From Blepharisma japonicum (lineage: Eukaryota > Ciliophora > Heterotrichea > Heterotrichida > Blepharismidae), in the NCBI GenBank assembly GCA_949751835.1, contig CATKHK010000098.1, positions 1-64,000 of the forward strand: DNA of 64,000 nt, written 5' to 3'. The notes beneath the pieces are model-generated. The model made no database searches, had not been told where the DNA came from, and saw only the letters and a program-made list of their open reading frames with translations. Made by a program: the position numbers and the translations under genes. Below, in pieces: positions 12,185-23,291 of the stretch (position 1 is its first letter; the number at the start of each line of letters is the position of its first letter).

Positions 12185-13309
12185 TTATAATGACTCTCAT
12201 TCAATCATTCTCTTTTCATTCAAATCAAACTTGAAGTACTTTATATATAGCCGGCTATCTACTACCCCAATGTATATTTCTCCTTTGTTATATGAACAAT
12301 ACACTTGATAAGCATGATAATCGATTTTTGAGTCTGCTATTCTTTTCCAGTTCGTGCAACTTCCAATTTCGCTTTCATAGATTGATCTATTATCTTCTTC
12401 AATCAAATACAATCTCTCTGCATTTATCAGGATCTTTATTTTATCTTCTGCAAACTCATAAGGAATTGTTGAGAAAGAGTCAATATCAACTGAGTACAAC
12501 AAAATATTTCTATTTTTATATCCAGAAATCAGAATATTCCCATTAAATATTATACTATTGCAACTAAGATCAGCTTTTGGCAATGGAGTTAATTGAATTC
12601 ATCGTTTTTGATCCAAATCAAATCTACTAGATAGAGTTAAACTATTCTTATAATTAGCTCCTCCAAAGCAATAGACGCTGTTGTTGAAATAGATACATGA
12701 TGAGTAAAAGCAAGGAGTTCCAGATGGCAGCACTTCGACTCTACCATTCACATCAAATAGCAATGTAATTCCAGAAACTGAAATATTACCAAAACAGAAT
12801 AGCTTGCCATTTGGAAGTTGAGTTATGCAAGTGCTAGAGTCTAGTGGTTTTGGAGTCTGCAAGATTTTGACTTCTTTGGTTTCAGTTTCAGTGTTATAAA
12901 TAGTTAATTCGCTATATCTACTAAGGTTATAAAGAGATGTCTTTTGTTGATAAGCATTAAGATAATCTTGGTAAGCTTGCGCTAGCAGTGGATCATAAAG
13001 GCTAGAATTGTTCTGGTACGCCGAGCAAGTTGCTCTGAAATCCATCTCTAATTCTCGATTGTTTGGTCTACTCAAGAGCTCAGCTGTTTTATGTCTTAAG
13101 GTATTAATATTCATAAGATTAAATGGGCTTTCTATTTTTTTGAGTTTACTGTTGATATTACTAGTAATGGAGTTTATTTTAGAATTAAGCAGTATTGTCT
13201 CGCTCTCATTCTCGGCTTTTAGTCTTATTAAATTTTTAATATCTTTTAAACTCTCACTGCTCTCATTTACTTTTAAAGAAATCGAATCCTTAATGCTTGC
13301 CAACTTCAC
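12185..13309 (-). pseudogene. Kelch-like gene, 5'-truncated second copy
   Basis: Corresponds to the C-terminal half of the protein at 6876-9161 (from SIKDSISLK onward). It stays open through two TGA Trp codons, at the SRFDLDQKR/WIQ join and near the end, to TAA at 12185. The B-box-like finger and all seven 28-residue repeats are missing. There is no ATG at the 5' edge; the homology simply stops at about 13310. The frame is fully open over 370 codons, so the truncation is recent or the fragment is under some constraint. Confidence 0.7.
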
Positions 13310-13464
13310 TAAAATGGTAGCACTTTAGAAATCAGAATTTAATATAGCATTCATAATTAATGATCAAACAATTTATTTTAATTCGGCTTTGAAGGAAAGG
13401 TAATCATAAAACTTAAATAAATCATTATCTTATCTCTAATAATACATACCACATATTAATATTA

Positions 13465-14940
13465 TTAAACTTCAAACTTTGCAAAAACTACTCTCGTTAC
13501 TTCAATTAACAAATTCGGCATTTGCTCTAAATGTTCAAACCCTTGCGTCTTATTTACATCCTGGAAATTTTTCAATATAAAATTCATGCAAAACTTTTTT
13601 AACTCTAAAGCCGAATATCTATGTGCTAAAATCATTATATCGCATACATTCTCTAATTCAACTGAATGAATAAGACAATTTTGGCATAGATTTTTCAGAT
13701 ATTTCAAGGTATACGCATCAGCAAGGCCTAGCAAATCAGCAGCTAAATTAGAAGTAAAGTTTGAAATACTTCCACTATAAAGAAATTCCATCATATGAAG
13801 ATATGAAGTGTAGCTTCAGTCAGGGATCTCTATTCTGCTCTGCTGAGACTCAAGCATTCCTCCACAGAACATTGCTTTGAAATGCTCACTCTGCTCTACC
13901 AAAATCGCTTTATGTGCATAAATTTCTTGCCCTTCCACTATAAAAGTCACATCAGAAAAAGTTGAATTGTTTACTAATTTTTTCATATTTGTTATAAGAT
14001 TAGTCACAGCTTCCCCTGCAATTTCGCTTGCTTCTAATTTCCCAACATCCAGCACAAATACATCATTAAGCCATTTATTCCCATCAAATCCTCCAAATAC
14101 ATATAGCTGTTTATTCCCAATAGCACAAGTTGTATGTCTTTGTCGCCCTGCGGGCGACCCTTCTGCTTCTAAAGGATGTGCCCAAGTCATGCATTCAGTG
14201 TCCAAAATATACAAATCGTTAGACCTCCCTCTCCCATCATAGCCTCCAAATAAGTAAATTTTAGTCCCAATTAAATTGGCTGTATGGCCCCTTAGTCCTT
14301 TTGGTGGTGATCCAAAGATATCAGGCTCCTGCCAAGTCATGATTTCAGTATCAAGAATATGAAGGTCTTTTAAATGCTTGTTCCCTGAGTGTCCTCCGAA
14401 TAGGAAAAGTTTTGTTCCAACCGCAGTCATAGTGTGAGCGTTTCTTGCCATGGGTATTTGGCCTTCGATATAAGGTTGCAGCCAAGTCATTGCTTTGAGA
14501 TCTAAGACGTCTATATCATTAAAGCACCGATATCCGTCATATCCTCCAAACAAATACAGTTTTTTTCCAACCCTATTCATAGTGTGACAAGCACGGGCTG
14601 ATGGTGCTTGGCCAGTTGTATTTGGTTTAGCTCATGATAAATTGCTTGTATCCAGTATATAAAGATCATTAAGTCATTGAGCGCCATCATGCCCGCCGTT
14701 CACATATATTTTTGTCCCCACAACAGCCGTTGTATGGTTGTTCCTACATACTGGAATTCTTCCTGTAGGTTCTGCTTCAACTCATTTGAGATCATCAGTA
14801 TCTAGAATATGAAGATCATTGAGTGCTTTCTTGCCGTTTCACCCTCCAAAGATATATAGCTTATTTCCTACTACGTCGCACGAATGGGCAGCTCTGGCTC
14901 CAGGGAGTTCTTGGTCGAAGCTTGGATAAGTCCATGCCAT
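13465..14940 (-). CDS. Kelch-repeat and BTB/POZ domain protein
   Basis: 491 residues from ATG 14940 to TAA. Residues about 10-310 carry six Kelch blades, each with a LY-FGG-G motif followed by a LND-LHILD-type strand and Trp. Residues about 325-430 are a BTB domain (NNSTFSDVTFIVEGQEIYAH, then HKAILVEQSEHFKAMF), followed by a BACK-like helical end. Several Trp are TGA, including the one in the FGGWNG blade and the one after IEIPD. The Kelch-before-BTB order is the reverse of KLHL adaptors and resembles LZTR1/RCBTB-like layouts. A Cullin-3 adaptor role is inferred from the family only. Starts 56 bp from the divergent TIM22 gene. Confidence 0.88.
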
Positions 14941-14996
14941 TTCTAATATTTATACTTTCAAATTATCTCTCTATTAAATTTCCTTAATTAAATCAT
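14941..14996. promoter_or_regulatory. shared divergent promoter region, 56 bp
   Basis: The ATG codons of the Kelch-BTB gene (minus) and TIM22 (plus) are separated by only 56 AT-rich bases, so both 5' untranslated regions and core promoters must fit here or overlap the coding regions. No specific motif was recognised. Confidence 0.6.
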
Positions 14997-15524
14997 ATGG
15001 ACACATCTTTCCTGGAGTGGTATGCCAAAAGGAGGGCTGAAAGGCCATTGTGCCAAAAACAGGAGTGGACACAGATTGCTTTAAATAGGCCAATACCTCA
15101 AGGGAAAGCTGACGGCGGAGGTCCTGAACTTTTGTCGTCGTGCATGTTTACATGCTTGATGGCAGGAGTCGGTGGGTATCTGATGGGCGCTGCATTTGGC
15201 TTTGTTTTCTTTGCAATGGAGCATAATGATATTGACACCTCACTTGCGGTGAAATCTCAGTTCAAGCAGAGCTATAAAGGAATGTGGACAAGAATGAAAA
15301 GCAGCGGAAAAAGTTTTGGAAGCTTCGGAGCTTTGTTCGTAGCTTTTGAATGCCCACTAGAAAGATTCCGTGGAGTTCATGACCATTGGAACTCTCTTAA
15401 CGCAGGATTCTTAACTGGGGCTGTTTTAGCAAGAATTCAAAGAGTAGGCATTAAAGGGACTATTTTTGGAGGACTGAGCTGTGGCTTGTTTTGTGGGCTG
15501 ATTGAAATGGTTATGAACAGGTAA
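14997..15524 (+). CDS. TIM22: mitochondrial inner-membrane translocase subunit Tim22
   Basis: 175 residues. Tim17/Tim22/Tim23-family features: a glycine-rich first membrane segment (GVGGYLMGAAFGFVF), a matrix loop, a second segment (FGSFGALFVAFECPLERFRG), the conserved R-x-x-x-D-x-x-N region (FRGVHDHWNSLNAGFLTGA) and a last glycine-rich segment. The order and the Cys residues fit Tim22, the channel of the carrier translocase that inserts metabolite carriers in the inner membrane. The first 40 residues are hydrophilic. No in-frame TGA is needed. Confidence 0.85.
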   Translation: MDTSFLEWYAKRRAERPLCQKQEWTQIALNRPIPQGKADGGGPELLSSCMFTCLMAGVGGYLMGAAFGFVFFAMEHNDIDTSLAVKSQFKQSYKGMWTRMKSSGKSFGSFGALFVAFECPLERFRGVHDHWNSLNAGFLTGAVLARIQRVGIKGTIFGGLSCGLFCGLIEMVMNR

Positions 15525-15593
15525 ACATAAAAATATATTTGCTATTCTCTATTTATTTTAAATTATACACTACAATTAAGGTGAAAATATTAA

Positions 15594-17045
15594 ATGCTAT
15601 CATTGGTGTTGTGCATTGGAGTTTTTTCAAGCTTTACTATCGCAAGTAGCTTCAAGACAGAGAAAACAATTAGAGATATTCCGCCTCCGGCAGGGTATAA
15701 ACTCTATCAATTCAGCACTTTTATTGATCATTTTTCAGCAAATGACAAGCTTTTCAACATGAGATATTATGTGAATTCAAACTATTGGAATTCAACCAAG
15801 CCAGGGCCAATCTTCTTTGGGACTGGCGGAGATGGGCCAATTGAAGACTATATCTCAGTTATGGGATACGTAGACCAGCTTGCTCAAAATCTCCAAGCCC
15901 TTATTGTATATGGAGAACACAGATATTTTGGTGGGTCTTTGCCTTTTGGGAACCTGTCTTACTCAAGCTCTCAAAATCTTAAGTATTTATCCCCTCATCA
16001 AGCTTTAGCTGACTATGCCTATTTAATCTCCCATTTAAAAACAATTTATGATGATGCTCCAGTTATATCATTTGGAATCCGCTACTCAGGCATGATGTCT
16101 GCATGGCTTAGAATGTCTTACGACAACCTAGTAGAAGGTGCCATCGCTTCAGCAGCCTCCATCATGCGCTGCAACGGCACTGTCGACCCTAACCAAGCCA
16201 ACGAAATCGTCACTAACACCTTTGCATTGGTCGGTCCAGAATGCCCTGCAAGTATCCGCACTGCTTTTGACTATTTAAGTTCACTAATAAACAACCAGTC
16301 ACAATATCAGCAATTATCTGAACTTTTCGAAACCTGTACCCCATTACAAAATGCTGCAGATGTTTATGCACTTATGAGCTGGATAGAGTCAGGCTTTATT
16401 GTCATGGCTGTATTTGACTATCCTTATCCTTCAGCTTTTGCACTCCCAATCCCTGGGAATATTGTGAATTTAGCTTGCAATGAATTTGCAGGTGTCGATC
16501 TTTCGAACATGTGGGAAGTTTTAGAAGCCACGAAGCGGTCAGTTAATATTTATTACAACTATACAGGCGAAAATCCTTGTGCAAATATTTTCAATACTTA
16601 TGCCAATGGGAATTTCGGAAACCCAATGGGGTGGAGTTACCTTACTTGCACATCATTGAATATGCCATATGGAGGGTCTGCAGCAACCTCGATGTTTGGA
16701 GATCAGCCTTATGACCAGACTGAACAGAATAATTACTGTTTAAGCTTATGGAACACAACTGCAAACATTAATTATGTTGCTCAATGGTATGGAGCAAATA
16801 TAGATCCAGCAGTAGTTTTACGATATAGGAGCAATATTGTGTTCAGCAATGGGTCATTAGACCCTTGGACATCAGGAGCAGTGACGAACTCAGTAGGAAA
16901 TTCAATTGTGGCTTTTGTTATGGATGGAGCTGCATCTGGGATGGACTTGATGGCTCCATCAGCTCAAGACCCTCAAGATGTGATAACAGCTAGGGCGACA
17001 GAAAAAGCATTGATCCAGTACTGGCTATACGGTCAGAACCAATAA
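15594..17045 (+). CDS. S28 serine carboxypeptidase homologue, catalytic Ser and His missing
   Basis: 483 residues with an N-terminal signal peptide (MLSLVLCIGVFSSFTIASS). Homologous to the lysosomal Pro-X carboxypeptidase / dipeptidyl peptidase II family: GPIFFGTGGDGPIEDY, LIVYGEHRYFGGSLPFG and LSPHQALADYAYLI are all present. The nucleophile motif GGSYGGM is replaced by GIRYSGM (Arg163 where Ser is expected) and the C-terminal GAHHLDL is replaced by GAASGMDL (445-452), while the Asp (SNGSLDPW, Asp423) is kept. The frame is otherwise intact, so this looks like a secreted or lysosomal pseudoenzyme rather than a decayed gene. Ser165 is two residues on and could be argued as a shifted nucleophile, but the His is still absent. 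Confidence 0.85.
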   Translation: MLSLVLCIGVFSSFTIASSFKTEKTIRDIPPPAGYKLYQFSTFIDHFSANDKLFNMRYYVNSNYWNSTKPGPIFFGTGGDGPIEDYISVMGYVDQLAQNLQALIVYGEHRYFGGSLPFGNLSYSSSQNLKYLSPHQALADYAYLISHLKTIYDDAPVISFGIRYSGMMSAWLRMSYDNLVEGAIASAASIMRCNGTVDPNQANEIVTNTFALVGPECPASIRTAFDYLSSLINNQSQYQQLSELFETCTPLQNAADVYALMSWIESGFIVMAVFDYPYPSAFALPIPGNIVNLACNEFAGVDLSNMWEVLEATKRSVNIYYNYTGENPCANIFNTYANGNFGNPMGWSYLTCTSLNMPYGGSAATSMFGDQPYDQTEQNNYCLSLWNTTANINYVAQWYGANIDPAVVLRYRSNIVFSNGSLDPWTSGAVTNSVGNSIVAFVMDGAASGMDLMAPSAQDPQDVITARATEKALIQYWLYGQNQ

Positions 17046-17119
17046 TATTTAAGCTCATTCTTCTCTTTTCCTTTCTTTTCATGTAACCGCTGTAATTTTC
17101 TAAAGATTATAATATATCA

Positions 17120-18385
17120 ATGACATCTGCCGGGTCCAACCCTCTATTGTAATTTCTAACCAGGGCTTTACAGAAGCTGAGAACTCAGAACGAAGAGCTA
17201 AGAAACGAATTAAGACAAATCAGCTCCCAACTAGACGAAGTTTTAATGAAGCAGCAACAGCAGCAGCAAACCCCGCCACCAGAAAGTAACTTATAAGCAG
17301 ACAAAGAGAAAAAGCTGAGAAACGCGCAAACCATGCTTCAGACCATGGAAAAAGAAGTCGAATTCCTCAGAGCCCAAGCACAGTCAGGGTCGATGGAACA
17401 AAAAGTGAAACTTGAAGAAGACGTTGCAGCCTTGCAAATGAAAATAAAAGAAAGTCAAAACAGGAACAGAGAAATGCAAAGGCAACTCAACGAAAACGAG
17501 AAAAAAATCGAAAATTTAACTTCCAACCCTGAAGAAGTCAAAGAAATTAGACTTCTCAATGAAGAGCTCAGGGTCAGCAAAGAAAAACTGCGAGAGGTTA
17601 AATCAAGATATGAGCACGATAAAAAGCAAGGCGAGGCTGCAGCCCAAAAACTCCAAACCTTAGAAGCCACTGCCAGAGAAAAAGGTATCAACCTCATGCA
17701 ATCCCCTCCTAAAAAAAGCAAAAAAATCAGCATTGACGAAGATGAGCCTAAGCTTCCACCTGTAGAAAGCCAAGATGTAATAATGTTGAGGTCTTCTCTA
17801 ACTGAGCTAGAAAATAACAGAAAAGACATTGAAGTCAGGACCAAAAAACGGCTGACTGAGCTGGAAACTGAATGCAAGTTTTACGCAGAATCTAAAGAAA
17901 AAACGCTTAAAGCCCTCAAAGAAAAAGAGCAGGAATGCAGAATTAAAGAATTCGAAATAAAAGAACTGAAGCGCAGCATAAGGGCTTTACGGCTAAAAGA
18001 AGGAAGTCTAGCGTCAGCCCCTGACCTTCTTGCAGAATCTAAAGAAGAAGAAAAAGAAAAAGTAAAAGTTTTCAAAGCAGAAATCAAAAAAGGAAAAGAA
18101 AAAGTCGCCAATTCTATTGAAGCTGCCAAAAAGAAAATTGAAGACATTAAAGAAGAATTAAAGCCAAAAGAAAGCTTCAAAGATAAAAAATCGAAAAATA
18201 GTGAAGGCGAAGAAGAGAAAAGAGAAGAAAAACCTACCAAGAAATCCAAACAAGAAACCTATGTTACTGCAGAAAGAGACGAAAGCCCTCAAAACCAATC
18301 CTCAATCAGCTCACGCAAGGACTCCCCATCCCCTGACAGAGCTGGTCGCAGCAAAATCGAGTCCTTTGGGTCAAGAAAAAAATAG
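17120..18385 (+). CDS. coiled-coil protein with two 15-nt introns
   Basis: ATG 17120 with introns 17149-17163 (GTAATTTCTAACCAG) and 17286-17300 (GTAACTTATAAGCAG). Each intron contains an in-frame TAA and removing both gives a 411-residue frame to TAG. A glutamine run (QQQQQQTPPPE) follows the first helix. Most of the rest is charged coiled coil; the C-terminal 80 residues are Lys/Ser/Glu-rich and probably disordered. No family was recognised. The next gene, CFAP57, starts 25 bp downstream on the same strand. The neighbourhood and composition would suit a ciliary or basal-body protein, but that is only inference. Confidence 0.75.
17149..17163 (+). other. 15-nt spliceosomal intron
   Basis: GTAATTTCTAACCAG with GT/AG ends and a CTAAC branch-like core. 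It interrupts the codon TTG and removes an in-frame TAA. The length is diagnostic for heterotrich ciliates. Confidence 0.85.
17286..17300 (+). other. 15-nt spliceosomal intron
   Basis: GTAACTTATAAGCAG with GT/AG ends. It removes two TAA triplets, one in frame, and restores the frame into the long coiled coil. Confidence 0.85.
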
Positions 18386-18410
18386 ATATAAATAATTCTA
18401 ATAATAGAAA

Positions 18411-21400
18411 ATGGAAGAACCGTGGGAAAACTCCGCAAACAATCAAAAGTACATTTCGATGTGTGGCCCTGACGAAACCCTCCAAAACGGCCTGGACCTC
18501 ACAATACAAGCTGTAATAGGGATCGATCAAAGCTCATTTTTTAAAAATGTCCAATTCAGTGCTGAGGACACTCTTATGTATTCATGTGGGCCGCATATCG
18601 TCCTCTTTGACATTATTTCAAGCAAATTCTTGGTCCATCCACGAGAAGACCCTGACCTTCAAGTAACTCTGCTAAAAGTTGCAAATAACGAAGAAGGAAC
18701 AGTTACTCTTATAGGAGAAGCTGGAGTTAATAAGCCGCCCCGTGTCACAATTCAAAGCACCCAAAGCATTTATCAGCTGATGCATTGGCATTTAGAGCCA
18801 AGTGACCATATAACTCAAGCTTCAATTTCAAATGATTCCATATTTGCATATTCCTTGTCAGGGACAAGATTGTCAATATGGATTTTAGAAGCTCAAAAAC
18901 TGCTGACTCATATACAGTTAATCCCCAATGTGAAGCTTCTTGAGGCTAGTCCTAGTGAGCCTCATATATGTGTCCTGGCTGGCAAAGGCTATTTGAAGGT
19001 ATGGGAAATTTTCCCAGAGCGAAAAGCTATAGAAGAGGATAAGCAGAGCTTGTATAGTGGAGCTATAGATGTAATAGAAATGCAATTTGTCCCAGAGAGC
19101 GCATCAAGTTTATTGATTTTGACAGCAGAAAGCAAGCTGATTCTGTTTAGGGACTGGAAACTTCATTCTGAAATTCAGACGAGGAATATTGGATACTGCT
19201 TAGCATGCAGCACACAAGAGTGTATGATTGGAGGTGAAGGAAAGGTCGAAATGTATTTATTTGACCAGGACTATAACTTTCAGTTTTTAAGGACCTCTAA
19301 AATCCCTATGAAAGAAGGCAAAATCATATGTGGGTCGTATTCCCCTGATGAAGAACAAATTGTGATAGCTGGGAAAAATGAGAATGGGACTGAGCTGTTT
19401 TTAATTGAATGTAATGAAGGAGAAGTATCGTCAGCCCTTGGGTTTTCACTTCATTCCAAAGCTATCAAAGGCAGCAGTTCTAGCTCAGGAAAAGATTTGT
19501 TTTTAAGCTATGGAATGGATAAGTCTTTAAAAGTATGAAGTCATACAACCACATGGAAAGGAATAGCCCAAGAATATTTTTCTGAAGTCCCTACTCGAGC
19601 TGCCATTCACCCATCAGGTTTTCAGCTAGCAGTAGGTTTTGAAAACAACTTAAAAGTTTTTTATTTATTATATGACTCTTTTTCAGTCGCCTTAAGCAGC
19701 CCAAAAAAATGTGAAGCAGTCGCATATAGTGAATGTGGCCGGTTTTTGAGCTTCGCTCAAAATAATTTAATTGCAATTTATGACCCTTATACATTGACAC
19801 TTCTTCATACGCTAAGCGGACATCCTGGGTCAATTATTTATCTGCATTGGCATAATTCAGTGATAACTTCAGTTTGCAACCATGGGAAGGTCTATTCATG
19901 AAGAATTGGTGATACTCCGACCAAGCTTATTGATTTTACCAATTCTAGCTCAACCATAAAACAAGCATTTTATGACCCTGAAATTGATAATTTAGTAACA
20001 TTATCCGCAAATGGAACTATTAGGGTTTGGGGAGAAAATGGGTCGAATTTGGTATATGAGGCAAAAGAAAGGGATTTTTCATGCATGTTTGTGAGCAAAG
20101 AGTTAAACGCGATTATATTAGGCTTGAAGCAAGGGATTTTGAGAGTCATGCTATGGCCTATCATTGAAGTCAGAGATAGTGACCCGAATTCTGTGCAAGA
20201 AGCAGAATGGATGGAATGGAAACTTCACAGTGGTCCAATCACTTCAATTGACGTCTCAAGCAATTTCAATGCAATTTTCACTACAGGTGAAGACTCCTCA
20301 GTTGTCTGCCTTCTTCCAAAACTAATCAGAAATGCAAAACCTCAAAAAGTGCCTATAAGAACAGAAGACAAGTCCTTAAACTCCTTATCCTTAGTCCCTC
20401 AGTCATTTTTAGAGCTCCAAGCTGAAGAAGTCCAGCAGCTCCAAGATACTATAAAAACCTTAGAATCCGATCACTTCAAGCTTGAGCAGCAAGAAAAAAA
20501 ATTTGAAGAAGAAATTGCCAAGGTTTCCTCAAATTTTGATAAAGAGATTGCCGCAATCAAAGAAGAGTCAATAAAAGTTGACGCCTTAATAGAAGAAAAA
20601 ACCAACCAATTCAAAATCCAAAGAGAAGAAAAAGAGAGTCAGCAGAAAAATCGTCTGATAAACCAAAATGATAGGTTTAATAGGATGCTTAATGAAGAAT
20701 TCGAAAAATATGACAAACTTCATGACGAAATGGAACAATTGAGGTCGAAATTTTCTCTGCAGAGGGACCAGATTTTGCTTGCACACTCTGATATCATGAA
20801 AAGAGCTCAATCAGACTATGAAGCAAGGCTTTCAAAAGTAATGCAGGCCCATGATCAGCTGCAAAACACATATCAAGAAGAAAAGGTGAAATATGAAGCA
20901 ATGGTGGTTCAGACTGATGAAGACTATGAGGAGCTTATAAAAAAGAAAAAAATCAAGCAGAAAAAAGAAGTCGACGAAGAAAAGAAAAAGGCTAGAGAAT
21001 GTCTAGGAAAACAAGCGAAGCTCATAAGAGATAACGCAGCCATGCAAAAAGAGCTGCAAGTGCTTAATGATAGATCAGCTGAGCTTCGGGAAGAAAATAA
21101 AAATTTAGAAAAAGAGTGCCAGTCCATCAATGAAAGACTAATTGAGCTTGAAAAAGAAATGGAAAAACGTGAAGAAATTATCAAAAAGAAGGAATCGACT
21201 ATAAAAGAACTGAGAAGCCTTCACATTCATCTCCAGAACTTTAGATTTGTGCTTGATCAAAAAATCAAAGCTTTAAAAGACGAAAGAGCCCCAATGGAAG
21301 AACAAGATATGCATTTACAAGAGCACATACAAAATCTTTTCAGTGAACTATTAGAAGAACATACAAGCCATTCTGCTACAAATGATCAGTTAAAGCAGCT

Positions 21401-22160
21401 AAAACAAAAAAGTAAGGACGCTTTAAAGACTAATCATTCGCTCAGAGAAGAAATGGTAAAATCAAGGAATAAGCTTGAACTTCTGTATAGTGATTTAGCA
21501 CTGCTTTTGCAAGAAAAAGATAAAGATCAGATGATTTTTAGACTAAAAGATTTATATTATAAACATGTAGGGAGGGATGATTTATATCCCTCAAAGGAAC
21601 CTATAAAGCAAACTTTAAATGAGCATTTTATGAAAATTAAGCAGGATAATGTAAACAATATCAAGACTGAGACTGAAAAACAAGGTGAATTTATGCAGTC
21701 AATGTTGAACCAAATGCAATTGAGCAAGGTTAGAGTGGAAAAAGAACAAAGCAAACAAATTTTACTGAAACAGCAAGAAAATGCGAAATTGATAAAAGAA
21801 TGCAACGACCTTAGGTCTGATAAAGAGCAGCTTCAGAAGAAAAAATCTGAGCTAGAAGCGATGATGAAAAGGCTGAATTTTTCATTGAAAGGTGGAGCAT
21901 TACCTGAGCCAGCGCCAAAGAAAACAAAGCCTAAGGACACTCCTTTCCAGGAAATTCAAAAGAAGCAAGCCTTTTTGAATCAGACGGAATTCTATAAAGT
22001 GAAAAGTAGACCTGACTTTAAGGTGAAAAGCTTGATTAAAGAGCTGGAAAAGAACCGATCTGAGTATGCGAAGCAAAACAATAAATTCCAAGAGGTGGTT
22101 CTTAAAGAATTTACGCCTTCAACTACATTTTTATCTCATTCAACATTGCCTCGTTCATAA
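18411..22160 (+). CDS. CFAP57: cilia- and flagella-associated protein 57 (WD40 plus coiled coil)
   Basis: 1249 residues when TGA is read as Trp, close to the family's usual length. Residues 1-650 form WD40-like propellers (for example FSAEDTLMYSCGPHIVLFD, SLKVW at 19535, GTIRVWGENG at 20018) and residues about 690-1215 form a long coiled coil. The TGA near 19538 and another near 19900 fall at blade Trp positions, strong evidence for the code. CFAP57 (WDR65) is an axonemal protein linked to inner dynein arm g and the N-DRC region of motile cilia. The gene is intact with no intron visible. Confidence 0.9.
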
Positions 22161-22802
22161 TTTTTATTAAAATATTATTATAATTATAATCAAAAATAAT
22201 TTTTATTAGATGAATAATTTTTCTTAAAAAATATAAGAAAATAAATAGCTTTAATTGTTTAAGTGATGAAATTGAAAATTACGGTATTAGAAAATACCTT
22301 TTGCTGCAATTACTTACCATATTTGTATCATATTGATATTAAAAAAGATCAGCATTTCTTAGCGAAAAACAATTTATTTCTCTTATAAAAGGCGTAAAAC
22401 GCTTTATAAAAAAGCCTAATCAATACCAAAACCTCAGACTATTGAATATTTTATTATCTCAAAAGTTCTGGCATAAAATAATGATTTCTCCAAAGTAAAA
22501 AATTTAGCATGGTATCACAGACTATTGTTTTAATAATCCACAACTTCTTTATTTATTATCATTTCCAGTAGATGTAGCACCTTAAAGATGGTTGAATCAT
22601 ATATTCAGTAGAGACGTTTAAAAATAAAAATTTAGTTAGGCACGACTAAGTGAAGTTATTCTTTCAAAGTCTTTTATCTTTTTGCTTCTTTTTAGGTCTA
22701 GGGAGTCATCATTCTATATTATCTTTAAATTAAAATTGTGTTATTTTATATGCACTCGCTCTTTAATTTGAAAACAGTCCGATTGGACAAAATCATTGAA
22801 AT
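22161..22802. other. intergenic, AT-rich
   Basis: No open frame, RNA or repeat recognised between CFAP57 and the small minus-strand gene. Confidence 0.5.
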
Positions 22803-23063
22803 CTAGAATTCATAATTTCTGCAGTTTTTTCGAGGATTTGACGCAGAAGTTCGTAAGGACCGAGAAAACTCATATGACAATGAAACAGTTGTTTGCTTCC
22901 TTAATGAATTTAAATGCCTGGCTTCATCGAAGGTGTTATTTTTTACCCAAACATGGACTGTGGCTTTCCTAACCAGAGGCCTTTCTTGCAATTCTGTCCC
23001 AGGTTCACTATCTTTTGAGCTCCTTAATATTTTCGCTTTCCCAAGAGAAGGGTTGCAACCCAT
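22803..23063 (-). CDS. small basic protein with N-myristoylation-like start
   Basis: 86 codons from ATG 23063 to TAG. The protein starts MGCNPS, a good N-myristoylation plus palmitoylation signal (Gly2, Cys3, Ser6), and is rich in Arg and Ser (for example RSLRTSASNPRKNCRN). No TGA, no repeats and no family recognised. If real, it would be a membrane-tethered phosphoprotein-like peptide. The isolated position and short length keep confidence moderate. Confidence 0.5.
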   Translation of the reverse strand: MGCNPSLGKAKILRSSKDSEPGTELQERPLVRKATVHVWVKNNTFDEARHLNSLRKQTTVSLSYEFSRSLRTSASNPRKNCRNYEF

Positions 23064-23291
23064 GTCACGTTTATTTACTTATGAAAATAATAAGTCGGCT
23101 TCTATTCCCTAATGCACCAAACATTAATTTTTGATTTTTGATTGCTTTTGCTAAATTTAACGAAAATGTTTATGAAAAATAACGACTGATCTTCAGACGT
23201 GAAAAGGAAGCATTATGGAGGCTAATTAAATAGAGTATAAAAATCAGTTTTTTCTTATAAAGTCAGCAATTTAATCTAAATCTCTAAATTA

